14,105 bases of DNA from JAJISK01 sp046759185 (GCA_046759185.1 JBHIBO010000035.1:1-14105); one strand, 5' to 3'. Positions 1-6,675 are shown, counted from the first letter of the stretch. Numbers and translations are program-made. Notes: generated by a model from the sequence alone, not told the origin.

Positions 1-181
1 CTCACGTAGATCCGAAGACCTCCGGCAGTACGCTCGCTGGGAGTACGGCGACCCCGAGACGTTCTGGATCCTCCGCTCGGCTCGTCAAGAACGGCAAGCC
101 AAGAGGAAGCCTGGTCTGTTCGCGCGCCTGGACGCCTGGGTGCGCTCCCTCGGACTCCGGGAAGCCAGCGAATCGGCGTAG
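1..181 (+). CDS. C-terminal end of an unidentified protein (5' truncated by window)
   Basis: Reading from base 2, the frame is open for 59 codons and stops at TAG 179-181; the start lies outside the window. The visible tail is charged and aromatic-rich (for example YARWEYGDPETFWILRSARQ, then a Lys/Arg-rich stretch and LFARLDAWVRSLGL). I recognise no domain. The frame is taken as coding because it is open to the window edge, has GC-rich third positions like its neighbours, and lies directly upstream of the gfcR promoter on the same strand. It could still be a chance open frame, which is common in GC-rich DNA. Confidence 0.5.
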   Translation, partial: SRRSEDLRQYARWEYGDPETFWILRSARQERQAKRKPGLFARLDAWVRSLGLREASESA

Positions 182-310
182 AGGTCTCGGTTCGACGTCT
201 CAGATCCTCCCCGATTAGCCGAGGGGCGTCCCGCCCACGACCCACCTGGCATGAATGCCCTCCTGGAGTCACATTCGGTAGGGGCCCGGAAACCCACTCC
301 TCGGTCGAGA

Positions 311-335
311 CCAACCTTAATAGGCCGGCCTTGGA
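311..335 (+). promoter_or_regulatory. gfcR promoter: TATA box with overlapping palindrome
   Basis: CCTTAATAGG at 315-324 fits an archaeal TATA box with BRE-like bases upstream. It sits about 33 nt before the ATG at 353, so transcription should begin a few bases before the start codon. A perfect palindrome AGGCCGGCCT (322-331) abuts the TATA box and could be an operator. A smaller inverted repeat, GGCAT-GA-ATGCC, lies upstream at 248-259. The rest of the 171-base gap 182-352 shows only short GC hairpins. Confidence 0.65.
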
Positions 336-352
336 TAAGCCCGGGGGACGCC

Positions 353-946
353 ATGAAGAGCATCGACGCCTTGGTACAGAAGGCGATGGAGTACAAGGAG
401 AAGGGCCTCAGCGAGAAGGAGATTGGGGATGAGCTCCACCTGTCCCCGGAAACTGTGACCTGGCTGCTGACTCGCGGGGTTCGCGGCGAAGCCCCGCCTC
501 AGGACATCAAGATCGGCTGGCGGTCCGTCGGCGTCTTCGGGACCCGCATCGGATTCCTCGCCGCCGCGATGACGGACGTCATCCTCGAGGAGACCGAGAA
601 GCGGGACACCGAGTTCGAAGCCATCCTGGGCATCGCGATCAACGGGATTCCCTACGCCACCCTCGTCTCCGAAGACATGGGCAAGGAGCTGGTGGTCTTT
701 CGGCCCAGCGGGGCGCGGCCCGAGGGTGGAGCGTTCAGCTCCAACTACGCTGGGGTGGACGGCAAGAGCGTGGTCATCGTGGACGACGTGCTCAGCACGG
801 GGGGGACTATCCGGGGCGCCATCCGAGAAACCCAGGAGGCGGGAGGACAGGTCGTCCTCGTGGTGGTGTTGGTCAACAAGACCGACCGCGACGACGTGGA
901 CGGCGTCCCCTTGCGGGCCCTGATCCGGGCCCGAGGCATCGCGTGA
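353..946 (+). CDS. gfcR: GfcR-like HTH-phosphoribosyltransferase regulator (orotate PRTase-like)
   Basis: A 197-residue protein with an N-terminal helix-turn-helix at about residues 19-40 (GLSEKEIGDELHLSPETVTW) fused to a type I phosphoribosyltransferase domain. The PRPP-binding signature VVIVDDVLSTGGT lies at residues 140-152. This architecture is that of the archaeal PyrE-like/GfcR family. In haloarchaea GfcR activates sugar-catabolism genes; in other archaea the role is not settled. The frame continues upstream to an ATG at 251, but that would put the TATA box inside the gene, so the ATG at 353 is chosen. lysS follows after 6 bases, implying co-transcription. Both catalytic Asp residues of the PRPP loop are present, so ligand binding is likely. 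Actual orotate PRTase activity is less likely because of the HTH fusion. Confidence 0.87.
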   Translation: MKSIDALVQKAMEYKEKGLSEKEIGDELHLSPETVTWLLTRGVRGEAPPQDIKIGWRSVGVFGTRIGFLAAAMTDVILEETEKRDTEFEAILGIAINGIPYATLVSEDMGKELVVFRPSGARPEGGAFSSNYAGVDGKSVVIVDDVLSTGGTIRGAIRETQEAGGQVVLVVVLVNKTDRDDVDGVPLRALIRARGIA

Positions 947-952
947 TCAGGG

Positions 953-2539
953 ATGCATTGGTTCGATGAGCTCTATCCCTCGATCGAGGCCTTTCTAGCT
1001 GGGAAGGATCAGGTTGTCTGCAACGCCGGCCTCTCGGTGTCGGGCCTCCAGCACGTCGGACGGCTCCGCGGCGAGATTGTCCTGAACCACTTTATCGCCA
1101 CGCGCCTGCGTGCCGAGGGGCGGTCCGTCACCCAGCACCTCGTCCTCTACACCCAGGATCGTTGGAAGGGCAGTGCCGAACAGTTGGCCAAGTTTCCCGG
1201 GGACGAAGGGGTCGCATACGTAGGATACCGGATGATCGAGGTCCCGGATCCGGAAGGTTGCCATGACAACTGGGTCGAGCACTTCTGGGAAGGGTTTGAG
1301 GGTCCTATGGAGCACTTCGCCCCGGGGGTCGAGACGTCTCGGACCACGGACCTGTACCGGACGGAGGGGATGCAGGCGCTGGTTCGGGAGCTCGGCGATA
1401 AGGCGGAAGCCCTGCGGGAGGTCGTCAACCGTTACCGGCCTCGGAACCCGTATCCTGCTGGCTGGATTCCTTTCGAACCCCTCTGCCTCACCTGCCGGAG
1501 GATCAGCGATTCCCGCGCCCTGGGATTTACGAACGGGGAAGTCGAGTACACCTGTGAGTGCGGAGGCGCCGGCACCTCGCCCCTCGAGTTGGGGAAACTG
1601 AACTGGCGGATCGAGTGGCCGGCCCTTTGGTCCCTTCTGCAGGTCGATGTGGAGCCCTTCGGCAAGGATCACGCCACGCCCGGGGGTTCCCGAGAGACCT
1701 CGCAGGTCATCGCCGAGACCATCCTCGGGAGAAAAGCCCCCTTCGGCATCCCGTACGAATGGGTTGGGTATGCGGAGGGCGGGAAGGACAGGGGGGACAT
1801 GGATAGCTCCGGCTTTGTGGGGTTTGGGCCACGGACCTGGCTCGAGGTGGCCGACCCGGAAGTCCTGCGGTTCCTGTTCGCCACGACACCAATTCGACGA
1901 CGGCTCGTTCTCGACCTCTCCCGGGTCGACGCCTACCACCAGCGATACGACCAGGCGGAGGTTGCCTACTATGATGGGTCCGGGGACGATGCAAGCCGGG
2001 CCTACCTCATCGCCCAGCTGGAATCCCTCCAAGAGGAAAGGGCGTTTCAACTCCCCTATCGACATGCCTCGATGCTGGCTCAAGTGGCCCCCGCAGAGGA
2101 CCGGGTCGGTTGGTCGTTGCAGCGGCTCGAGGACACTGGATTGCTTGACGAGAAGCCGAGCCGCTGGGAACGGGAGCGGATTGGGAGGCGGCTGGAGCAG
2201 GCGCGCCGATGGGCCCACGACTTCGCCCCGTCCTGGCTGCGTATCCAGGTCCAGCAGGAGCTCCCCGCAGAGGGGTTCTCTGACCTCTCCCCATCCGACC
2301 GGGAAGGGTTGATGAGGCTCCGTGACGCGCTGTCAGATGTCCCTTGGCGAGAACAGGAAATCAAGGACGCCATGGTTCGGCTGACGGAGGGCGATCTGCC
2401 CGTCTCGACTGAGCAATTCTTCGCCGCGCTCTACACCGTCCTGCTGGGCAAGCCCTCCGGGCCCCGAGCGGCCCCGCTGCTAGCGTTGTTGGACCGGGAC
2501 TTCGTCCTTCGTCGCCTCGAACAGGCCGGTGGGAGCTAG
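953..2539 (+). CDS. lysS: Lysyl-tRNA synthetase, class I
   Basis: A 528-residue class I LysRS, which charges tRNA-Lys with lysine. The HIGH-type motif is HVGR at residues 34-37. The zinc-binding pair CLTC (178-181) and CEC (201-203), and the family motif FGKDHATPGGSRET (236-249), are typical. The C-terminal half is the alpha-helical anticodon-binding cage. Length fits the family (about 500-550). An oddity is that the KMSKS loop reads DMDSSG at 282-287: the first lysine is Asp and the second is not visible. It starts at ATG 953, 6 bases after gfcR, with only a weak ribosome site, and its stop lies just before the methyltransferase start. The family assignment is very secure; normal catalytic rate with this loop is an assumption. 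Confidence 0.95.
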   Translation: MHWFDELYPSIEAFLAGKDQVVCNAGLSVSGLQHVGRLRGEIVLNHFIATRLRAEGRSVTQHLVLYTQDRWKGSAEQLAKFPGDEGVAYVGYRMIEVPDPEGCHDNWVEHFWEGFEGPMEHFAPGVETSRTTDLYRTEGMQALVRELGDKAEALREVVNRYRPRNPYPAGWIPFEPLCLTCRRISDSRALGFTNGEVEYTCECGGAGTSPLELGKLNWRIEWPALWSLLQVDVEPFGKDHATPGGSRETSQVIAETILGRKAPFGIPYEWVGYAEGGKDRGDMDSSGFVGFGPRTWLEVADPEVLRFLFATTPIRRRLVLDLSRVDAYHQRYDQAEVAYYDGSGDDASRAYLIAQLESLQEERAFQLPYRHASMLAQVAPAEDRVGWSLQRLEDTGLLDEKPSRWERERIGRRLEQARRWAHDFAPSWLRIQVQQELPAEGFSDLSPSDREGLMRLRDALSDVPWREQEIKDAMVRLTEGDLPVSTEQFFAALYTVLLGKPSGPRAAPLLALLDRDFVLRRLEQAGGS

Positions 2540-2540
2540 C

Positions 2541-3302
2541 GTGGAGTTCTACGAGGGGTCCGCCCCTTACTACGACCTGATCTACAGCCCCATCGTGGAC
2601 TACGAGAGAGAGGCGGACCTGTTGGAAGGGGTCTTTGCCCAATACGCCGGGCGACCGGTTCGCAGGATTCTCGACATGGGGAGCGGCACGGGGAACCATG
2701 CCCTGATCCTCGCATCCCATGGGTATGACGTCGTTGGGGTCGATCGGAACGAAGCCTTCGTCGCCGCCGCCAAGGAAAAGGCCAGGAAAAGGAAGGACGG
2801 ACCCCGATTCGTGGTGGGTGACATGCGGGAACTCGAGGTGGAGGGTCGCTTTGACGCCCTGATCTCCATGTTCGGGGCCTTCGGCCACCTCCCTCGCGAG
2901 AAGGCCGCGGTCGCCCTCCTTCGGTTCCACGAACTCCTCGAGCCCGGCGGTGTTCTCGCCTTCGAGTGGTGGAATGAGCCGGGGGCCCGGGATGGTTACC
3001 AGGACTGGCTGGATCGAGAGGAGGAGGGAATTCGCCTCATCCGCCTGAGCAAGTCGAGCGTGGACGCCAAGGATCACACGCTGCAGATTGCCTTCAAGTA
3101 CCTGGTGCTCCGAGGCGACCACCTGGAGGAGGCGTTCAACGAGGAGGGTACCATGGCCCTCTACCGAGCCACGGAGATGGAGGACCTCATATCCCAGGCG
3201 GGCCTGACCCCCGCGGCGATGCTGGATTGGGCTCGGAAGGCGCTGAAGCCCCATCGCCCCGAGGACTTCCGCGTGCTGGCGGTGGCCCGGCGCGAACGTT
3301 GA
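2541..3302 (+). CDS. Class I SAM-dependent methyltransferase
   Basis: A 253-residue Rossmann-fold methyltransferase. SAM motif I is ILDMGSGTGNHALILA (about residues 43-58), followed by the acidic ribose-binding residue in VVGVDRN (about D68), GDMREL (about 97-102) and FDALISMFGAFGHL as motif IV. A post-strand motif, LLEPGGVLAFEWWN, is typical of the Methyltransf_11/25 type. The substrate cannot be deduced. The GTG at 2541 is preferred because GGGAG at 2531-2535 precedes it at proper spacing and it follows the lysS stop (TAG 2537-2539) by one base. An in-frame GTG at 2529 would overlap lysS by 11 bases. It is last in the gfcR-lysS operon, so a translation or tRNA-related substrate is possible but unproven. 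Confidence 0.85.
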   Translation: MEFYEGSAPYYDLIYSPIVDYEREADLLEGVFAQYAGRPVRRILDMGSGTGNHALILASHGYDVVGVDRNEAFVAAAKEKARKRKDGPRFVVGDMRELEVEGRFDALISMFGAFGHLPREKAAVALLRFHELLEPGGVLAFEWWNEPGARDGYQDWLDREEEGIRLIRLSKSSVDAKDHTLQIAFKYLVLRGDHLEEAFNEEGTMALYRATEMEDLISQAGLTPAAMLDWARKALKPHRPEDFRVLAVARRER

Positions 3303-3309
3303 CGGAAGG

Positions 3310-3318
3310 CTTTTAGGC
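3310..3318 (+). promoter_or_regulatory. Putative TATA box of tRNA-Gln
   Basis: CTTTTAGGC centred near 3314 lies about 28 nt before the first base of the tRNA (3343), the usual archaeal distance. It resembles the other promoters in the window. It is the only AT-rich stretch between the methyltransferase stop and the tRNA. Confidence 0.55.
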
Positions 3319-3342
3319 CGAAGCTCAGCTCAGACTCCCTGC

Positions 3343-3435
3343 AGCCCCGTGGTGTAGCGGTCAATCATGCGAGGCTCTGGATCGTCTTCGCCGAGGAGAG
3401 ACCTCGCGACGGCAGTTCGAATCTGCCCGGGGCTA
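3343..3435 (+). tRNA. tRNA-Gln (anticodon CUG) with 20-nt intron
   Basis: All arms can be folded by hand. The acceptor is AGCCCCG (3343-3349) with CGGGGCT (3428-3434) and discriminator A3435. The D arm has G18G19. The anticodon stem is CGAGG with CCTCG, the anticodon loop is CUCUGG(intron)A with CUG at 3377-3379, and the T arm is GGCAG/TTCGAAT/CTGCC. CCA is not encoded. The first pair A1-U72 is the archaeal tRNA-Gln feature recognised by the GatDE amidotransferase, so this tRNA is probably first charged with Glu and then amidated. The intron sits after position 37, the canonical site. The gene is convergent with the RCK_C gene that ends at 3444. Confidence 0.95.
3381..3400 (+). other. tRNA-Gln intron with ideal bulge-helix-bulge splice motif
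   Basis: Outer helix is the anticodon stem CGAGG/CCTCG. The central 4-bp helix is CTCT (3375-3378) with GGAG (3395-3398), containing one U-G pair. The two 3-nt bulges are GGA (3379-3381) and AGA (3399-3401). An inner 3-bp helix TCG/CGA closes a 7-nt loop. Cutting each bulge after its second base excises exactly 3381-3400 and restores a 7-nt anticodon loop. This is the textbook archaeal splicing-endonuclease substrate. Confidence 0.93.
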
Positions 3436-3443
3436 TCCACCCC

Positions 3444-3998
3444 TCACGGGGCCAGAAACCGGCGGAGTTCCGGCTCCCCCTCGATGGGGCCTCGGACGAC
3501 CAGCAGGTCTCCAGCCTGGAGGGCCGCGTTCTCATCGGGACCGTAGATCCAAGTCCCCTCCCGGCGGATGGCGAGGACCCAGGCACCCGTCTCCGAGGCC
3601 ACCTTCAACTCCCCCAGCGTGCGACCCGCGGCCGGCGACCCGGAGGGCACGGTAAGGGTGGAGATGCTCGTATCGGATTCCTTCAACGCCTCCGCGACGA
3701 TGGGGTGGGGTTCGATGTCCCGCAGGACGACGTCGGCGATCTGCAGGGCTCCGTCCGCGATCTCCTCGATGGAGGACGCCATCCGGATGAACACGAGGGC
3801 CTTCTGGGCGTCCCCGTCCTCGATGGCTCGTTCCACGGCCTCCTGCTGGATGGCCTGGTCCCACGCGTCGATGCGATCCTCCAGCTCCAGAACGTGGCGC
3901 GCGATCTCCTCGTTGTCGTAGAGAAGGGCGGAGTAGGCGAGGTCCACCATGAGCTCGGAGGTGTCCTTCATCTCCCGCAGGGTGTCTTCCAGGCTCAC
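3444..3998 (-). CDS. PhoU-like helical domain + RCK_C (TrkA-C) regulatory protein, paralogue 1
   Basis: A 184-residue soluble protein. Residues 1 to about 95 are an all-helical PhoU-like region (opening with LREMKDTSELMVDLAYSALL). Residues from about 105 to the end form an RCK_C/TrkA-C domain (GRTLGELKVASETGAWVLAI ... LQAGDLLVVRG). RCK_C domains bind ligands and gate cation transport; some bind c-di-AMP. It starts with GTG at 3998 overlapping the TGA of the upstream paralogue (GTGA), so the two are translationally coupled. It is clearly paralogous to the next protein over nearly full length. With the two MgtE halves upstream, it is inferred to be a cytosolic regulator of that transporter. It is the last gene of the seven-gene minus-strand run. 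Confidence 0.83.
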   Translation of the reverse strand: MSLEDTLREMKDTSELMVDLAYSALLYDNEEIARHVLELEDRIDAWDQAIQQEAVERAIEDGDAQKALVFIRMASSIEEIADGALQIADVVLRDIEPHPIVAEALKESDTSISTLTVPSGSPAAGRTLGELKVASETGAWVLAIRREGTWIYGPDENAALQAGDLLVVRGPIEGEPELRRFLAP

Positions 3999-4576
3999 GA
4001 ACCCACCTCCGGCCAGGCCTCCTCGCCCCGGGCATAGCGGCCCAGACGCTGGAACCCGTCCTCTGTCCCGCGCAGCACGAGGAGATCAGCGCCCCGTAGG
4101 ACGACCTCCCCCTCGGGGTCGTAGATCCACTTCCTTCCCCGGCGAAGGGCAAGGATGCGCATCCCCGTCTCGCTCTCCACCCGAAGGTCCCGGATGGCCC
4201 GCCCGCTCATGGTGGATCCTCCCTCCACGTGGACGGCCCGCAGCTTCTCATCCGCTTCGCCCAGGACGAAGGGGAGGAAGGGGCGCGCCTCGATGCGCTG
4301 CTCCAACAGGTCCACGATGTCCCCCGCGCCGTTGGAGATGGCCTCGGCCGCTGACGCGACCTGAAGGATGCCGGCGAGCTGCTCGGCGTCCTCCTTCGTC
4401 CGACTCGCCATGAGGGCGATCATCCGCATCTGGTACCGGAGGTAATCCATGCGCTCCTCCAGCGCCCGGACTTCCGCGGCCAGGTCGTCGCTGTCGAAGA
4501 CGACGGCGGCGTAAGCGAGGTCGACGATGTGTTCGCTGATGTCCTTCATCTCCACCAGGAGGTCCTTCACGCTCAT
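3995..4576 (-). CDS. PhoU-like helical domain + RCK_C (TrkA-C) regulatory protein, paralogue 2
   Basis: A 193-residue paralogue of the downstream protein. It begins MSVKDLLVEMKDISEHIVDLAY, matching its partner's MSLEDTLREMKDTSELMVDLAY, which supports the ATG at 4576. The helical PhoU-like half is followed by an RCK_C domain (GRAIRDLRVESETGMRILAL ... LRGADLLVLRG). The frame is also open back to a CTG at 4615 that overlaps the TGA of the MgtE-2 gene (CTGA), and a GTG at 4591 lies between, so an N-terminal extension of up to 13 residues is possible. No membrane segment is seen. The gene sits 35 bases after MgtE-2 and overlaps the next gene by 4 bases, as expected for subunits of one complex. Confidence 0.84.
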   Translation of the reverse strand: MSVKDLLVEMKDISEHIVDLAYAAVVFDSDDLAAEVRALEERMDYLRYQMRMIALMASRTKEDAEQLAGILQVASAAEAISNGAGDIVDLLEQRIEARPFLPFVLGEADEKLRAVHVEGGSTMSGRAIRDLRVESETGMRILALRRGRKWIYDPEGEVVLRGADLLVLRGTEDGFQRLGRYARGEEAWPEVGS

Positions 4577-4611
4577 TGGGGTGTATTCCACCTCGCGGTA
4601 CGCGTCCGACG

Positions 4612-5169
4612 TCAGACGATCGCCCCCAGCACGAGAACGAGGAACGCGATGCCCAGGAGGTCCCCCATGGTGGTGACGACGGGGGTGATGAAGTTGTCCG
4701 GGTCCAGCCCGCGGGAGAACGACAGGAGAGCCACGGCCAGGGTGACCAGGATCAGGACCCCCGCGAGCATGAGGCCAGTGGTCAGCATGAGGAAGAGGAG
4801 CACCTCCACTCCGAAGGGCGGTGTTACACCCAGGCCTACCGCGGCTCCGTATATGAAAATTGCCAGGAGAGTGAAGGTCAGGATGTACAAGACCAGGGCG
4901 TCCCGGACTTGGGCCTGGAGGCCCCGATCGGCGAGGCGGACAGAGAGGGTCCCCGTGTACAGGCCGGAGGTGAGGCGGGCACCGAGGACGGTCCCCACGT
5001 TTCCTCCGACCCCGTTGATGACGGGCACGAGGATCAGGAGGAAGGGCGCGGCGAGGAAGACGACCTCGTTGGCGTTCAGGATCTGACCGGCCACGAGGCT
5101 GAACACTATGAGGAAGACGAGGGCGGGCAGGCTCTGCCGGACGATGCCGGTCCACCGGTAGAAGGTCAG
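4612..5169 (-). CDS. SLC41/MgtE-family half-transporter, second half (probable CTG start)
   Basis: A 185-residue membrane protein with about five hydrophobic segments, one MgtE (PF01769-type) domain. Family marks are VINGVGGNVGTVLGARL near the first third and LDPDNFITPVVTTMGD near the end, which includes the acidic residue (about D170) corresponding to the Mg-site Asp of MgtE/SLC41. The first ordinary start, GTG at 5106, would cut away most of TM1. Upstream to 5169 and beyond there is no ATG, GTG or TTG. The CTG at 5167-5169 overlaps the upstream TGA (CTGA) and follows GGGGGGAG (5174-5181) by 4 bases. It gives exactly the same length as its partner. Predicted to pair with MgtE-1 to make one 10-TM divalent-cation (likely Mg2+) transporter. 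Confidence 0.82.
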   Translation of the reverse strand: MTFYRWTGIVRQSLPALVFLIVFSLVAGQILNANEVVFLAAPFLLILVPVINGVGGNVGTVLGARLTSGLYTGTLSVRLADRGLQAQVRDALVLYILTFTLLAIFIYGAAVGLGVTPPFGVEVLLFLMLTTGLMLAGVLILVTLAVALLSFSRGLDPDNFITPVVTTMGDLLGIAFLVLVLGAIV

Positions 5170-5723
5170 GGGACTCCCCCCAGGAGGAAGGCCACGAGGA
5201 AGAGGAGGAGGACCGTGACGACGTCCCCCACTGTGGCGAGGGTCGGGGTGGTCACGTTGTCGGGGTCCAGGCCCCGCCGAAAGGCCAGCATGAGGACGCC
5301 GAAGGTCACTCCCACCTGCAGGAATCCCGCCGCCGTCCCCGCCACCGTGGCGATGAGGACGAGCTTCCCCAGCCCGGCCGAGGGAAGGCCCAAGAGAACG
5401 GTCGTGAAGTGACCGAGGACCCCCGTGAGGGCCGAGAGGGCCAGGCTCAGGAGGATCGCCGCTAGGACCCCCTGCCGCGCCTCCTCATTCCACAGGTTCC
5501 CCCGCTCGATGAGACCCATGTGAATGGCGGAGCCCATGCGGGCCCCCATGGCACCGCTTACGCCCCCTCGGAGGGCGATGAGAACGGGGACCATCACGAT
5601 GAGACCGGGGGTCTGCCGGAGGATGCCCTCCATCTCCTGGAAGAGCAGACCCGCCACGACCAAGCCGAGACCCGAGAGGAGCAGAACTGGCAGCGCCTCC
5701 CGGTACACCGAGGGGAGGGGCAT
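5166..5723 (-). CDS. SLC41/MgtE-family half-transporter, first half
   Basis: A 185-residue membrane protein with about five hydrophobic segments. It has the MgtE-domain signature LRGGVSGAMGARMGSAIHMG and the C-terminal LDPDNVTTPTLATVGD, whose last Asp (about 167) matches the cation-site Asp of the family. The bacterial MgtE N and CBS domains are absent; as in SLC41 proteins, two MgtE domains appear to be needed, here as separate genes. The ATG at 5723 is chosen because a TATA-like box lies 24 nt upstream, which suggests leaderless translation. A longer reading to 5834 would run into the lipid-kinase gene and adds no family-like sequence. Translation is coupled to MgtE-2 by a 4-base overlap. 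Confidence 0.85.
   Translation of the reverse strand: MPLPSVYREALPVLLLSGLGLVVAGLLFQEMEGILRQTPGLIVMVPVLIALRGGVSGAMGARMGSAIHMGLIERGNLWNEEARQGVLAAILLSLALSALTGVLGHFTTVLLGLPSAGLGKLVLIATVAGTAAGFLQVGVTFGVLMLAFRRGLDPDNVTTPTLATVGDVVTVLLLFLVAFLLGGVP
5174..5181 (-). promoter_or_regulatory. Ribosome binding site that supports the CTG start of MgtE-2
   Basis: GGGGGGAG on the minus strand ends 4 bases before CTG 5167-5169. The site is within the end of MgtE-1, as expected for translational coupling. Confidence 0.5.
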
Positions 5724-5741
5724 CGCTTGGGGAAGGCCGAA

Positions 5742-5751
5742 CCCTAAAAAG
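5742..5751 (-). promoter_or_regulatory. TATA box for the MgtE/PhoU-RCK_C operon
   Basis: On the minus strand CTTTTTAGGG is centred about 24 nt upstream of the ATG at 5723. Transcription would start at or within a base or two of the ATG. The box lies just beyond the lipid-kinase stop (TAA 5755-5757), giving the transporter genes their own promoter inside the run. Confidence 0.65.
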
Positions 5752-5754
5752 CGT

Positions 5755-6675
5755 TTAGGCGGACAGGACCCGGACCGGAAGGAGGCCTGGAAGAAGCCTT
5801 GCCTCCATCGGAACGATTCCCACGAGTTCACCATCCATCTCGGCCAGCACCTTTTCCTCAGAGCTCGCTCGCACCGACTGTCCTTGCGTGTGGGAGACCT
5901 TGGGATGGCCGAGATGCTCTCCTCGGCGCAGCTTGCCCAGGCTTCCTAAGGCCTCCCCGAGGCTGAAGTCGCCGAAGATGACCACGTCTAGGAGTCCATC
6001 GTCCAGGCTGGCCTCCGGTGCCGGCTGCAGGCCGCTCCCGAAGTATCGCCCGTTGGCGATGATGACGCCGTTCATCGGACCTTCCGCAAACACCGTGTCG
6101 TCCACGTCAACCCGGATGGACTTGTTCTGGTAGGTCAAGAGCGTAACGACGATGGCCATCAGGAAGGCTGCGTGCCCCCCGAACGGCTTCGAGCTCCGGT
6201 TCACACGGTCGACCACTTCACCGCCGGACCCGGTTTCCAAGATGTTGGCGAAGTATCGCGTGCGCCGATGGCCCTGGAAGTCGATGAATTCGCAGCGGCC
6301 GATGTCCACGGACCGGAAGGTGGAGGAGCTGACAATCGGCACCGCATGCTCCAAGCCCCGGGGGAGGCCCAGAGTCCGGGCGTAGTCGGTCCCGCTGCCC
6401 ACCGGGAGGACCGTGAGGCGCGCCCGGGGATCCACGAGGACGTCCTCTCGCACGAGACCATTGAGCGCCTCGTTGACCGACCCGTCCCCTCCCACAACCC
6501 CGAGGTCCGTCTCTCCGTCCTTGAGGGCCTCAGACACCAGGGCCGTGACCGAGCCGGGCCCCGTCGTCATGACTACCTCCAGATCGGCGATCGCGTCTCT
6601 GAGAGCTCCCTCCACCGCGGGCCAATCGCGGCCCACGCGTCCGCCCGCGGCGCTGGGATTGACCACCAGCCGCAT
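5755..6675 (-). CDS. Diacylglycerol kinase-family lipid kinase (YegS/DgkB type)
   Basis: A 306-residue member of the DAGK catalytic family, which phosphorylates a lipid hydroxyl with ATP. Motifs seen: N-terminal VVNPSAAGGR (4-13), the nucleotide-binding VGGDGSVNEALNG (61-73), PVGSGTDYAR (91-100), and FGSGLQPAPEASLDDGLLD (212-230), with DGELVG near the C-terminus. Length fits YegS-like kinases. The ATG at 6675 directly follows the TGA of the GlpD gene with no spacer and is preceded by a strong GGAGGAGG ribosome site inside that gene, so it is coupled to GlpD. Substrate is unknown: diacylglycerol, an alkylglycerol, an archaeol-type lipid or another lipid alcohol are all possible. Confidence 0.88.
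   Translation of the reverse strand: MRLVVNPSAAGGRVGRDWPAVEGALRDAIADLEVVMTTGPGSVTALVSEALKDGETDLGVVGGDGSVNEALNGLVREDVLVDPRARLTVLPVGSGTDYARTLGLPRGLEHAVPIVSSSTFRSVDIGRCEFIDFQGHRRTRYFANILETGSGGEVVDRVNRSSKPFGGHAAFLMAIVVTLLTYQNKSIRVDVDDTVFAEGPMNGVIIANGRYFGSGLQPAPEASLDDGLLDVVIFGDFSLGEALGSLGKLRRGEHLGHPKVSHTQGQSVRASSEEKVLAEMDGELVGIVPMEARLLPGLLPVRVLSA

Noticed and set aside
183..212. Possible tRNA T-arm (GGTTCGA)
   Set aside because: No matching acceptor, D or anticodon arms could be folded on either strand.
207..236. Short GC hairpins as a terminator for the first gene
   Set aside because: Stems of only 4-5 bp without a T-run; archaeal termination normally needs T-rich sequence.
251..352. N-terminal extension of gfcR from the ATG at 251
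   Set aside because: It would place the TATA box and palindrome inside the coding region; the ATG at 353 matches family N-termini.
995..2218. A 407-codon open frame antisense to lysS, and similar long antisense frames at 2361-3254, 4576-5412, 6172-7356, 7516-8439 and 10227-11012
   Set aside because: They mirror real genes with clear family motifs. Such shadows are expected in GC-rich DNA with G/C third positions, and their translations show no domains.
4577..5155. Extension of the PhoU-RCK_C-2 frame to 5155
   Set aside because: It runs through MgtE-2 in another frame; the paralogue aligns from the ATG at 4576.
5724..5834. N-terminal extension of MgtE-1 to 5834
   Set aside because: It overlaps the lipid-kinase end and the TATA box and is not hydrophobic or family-like.
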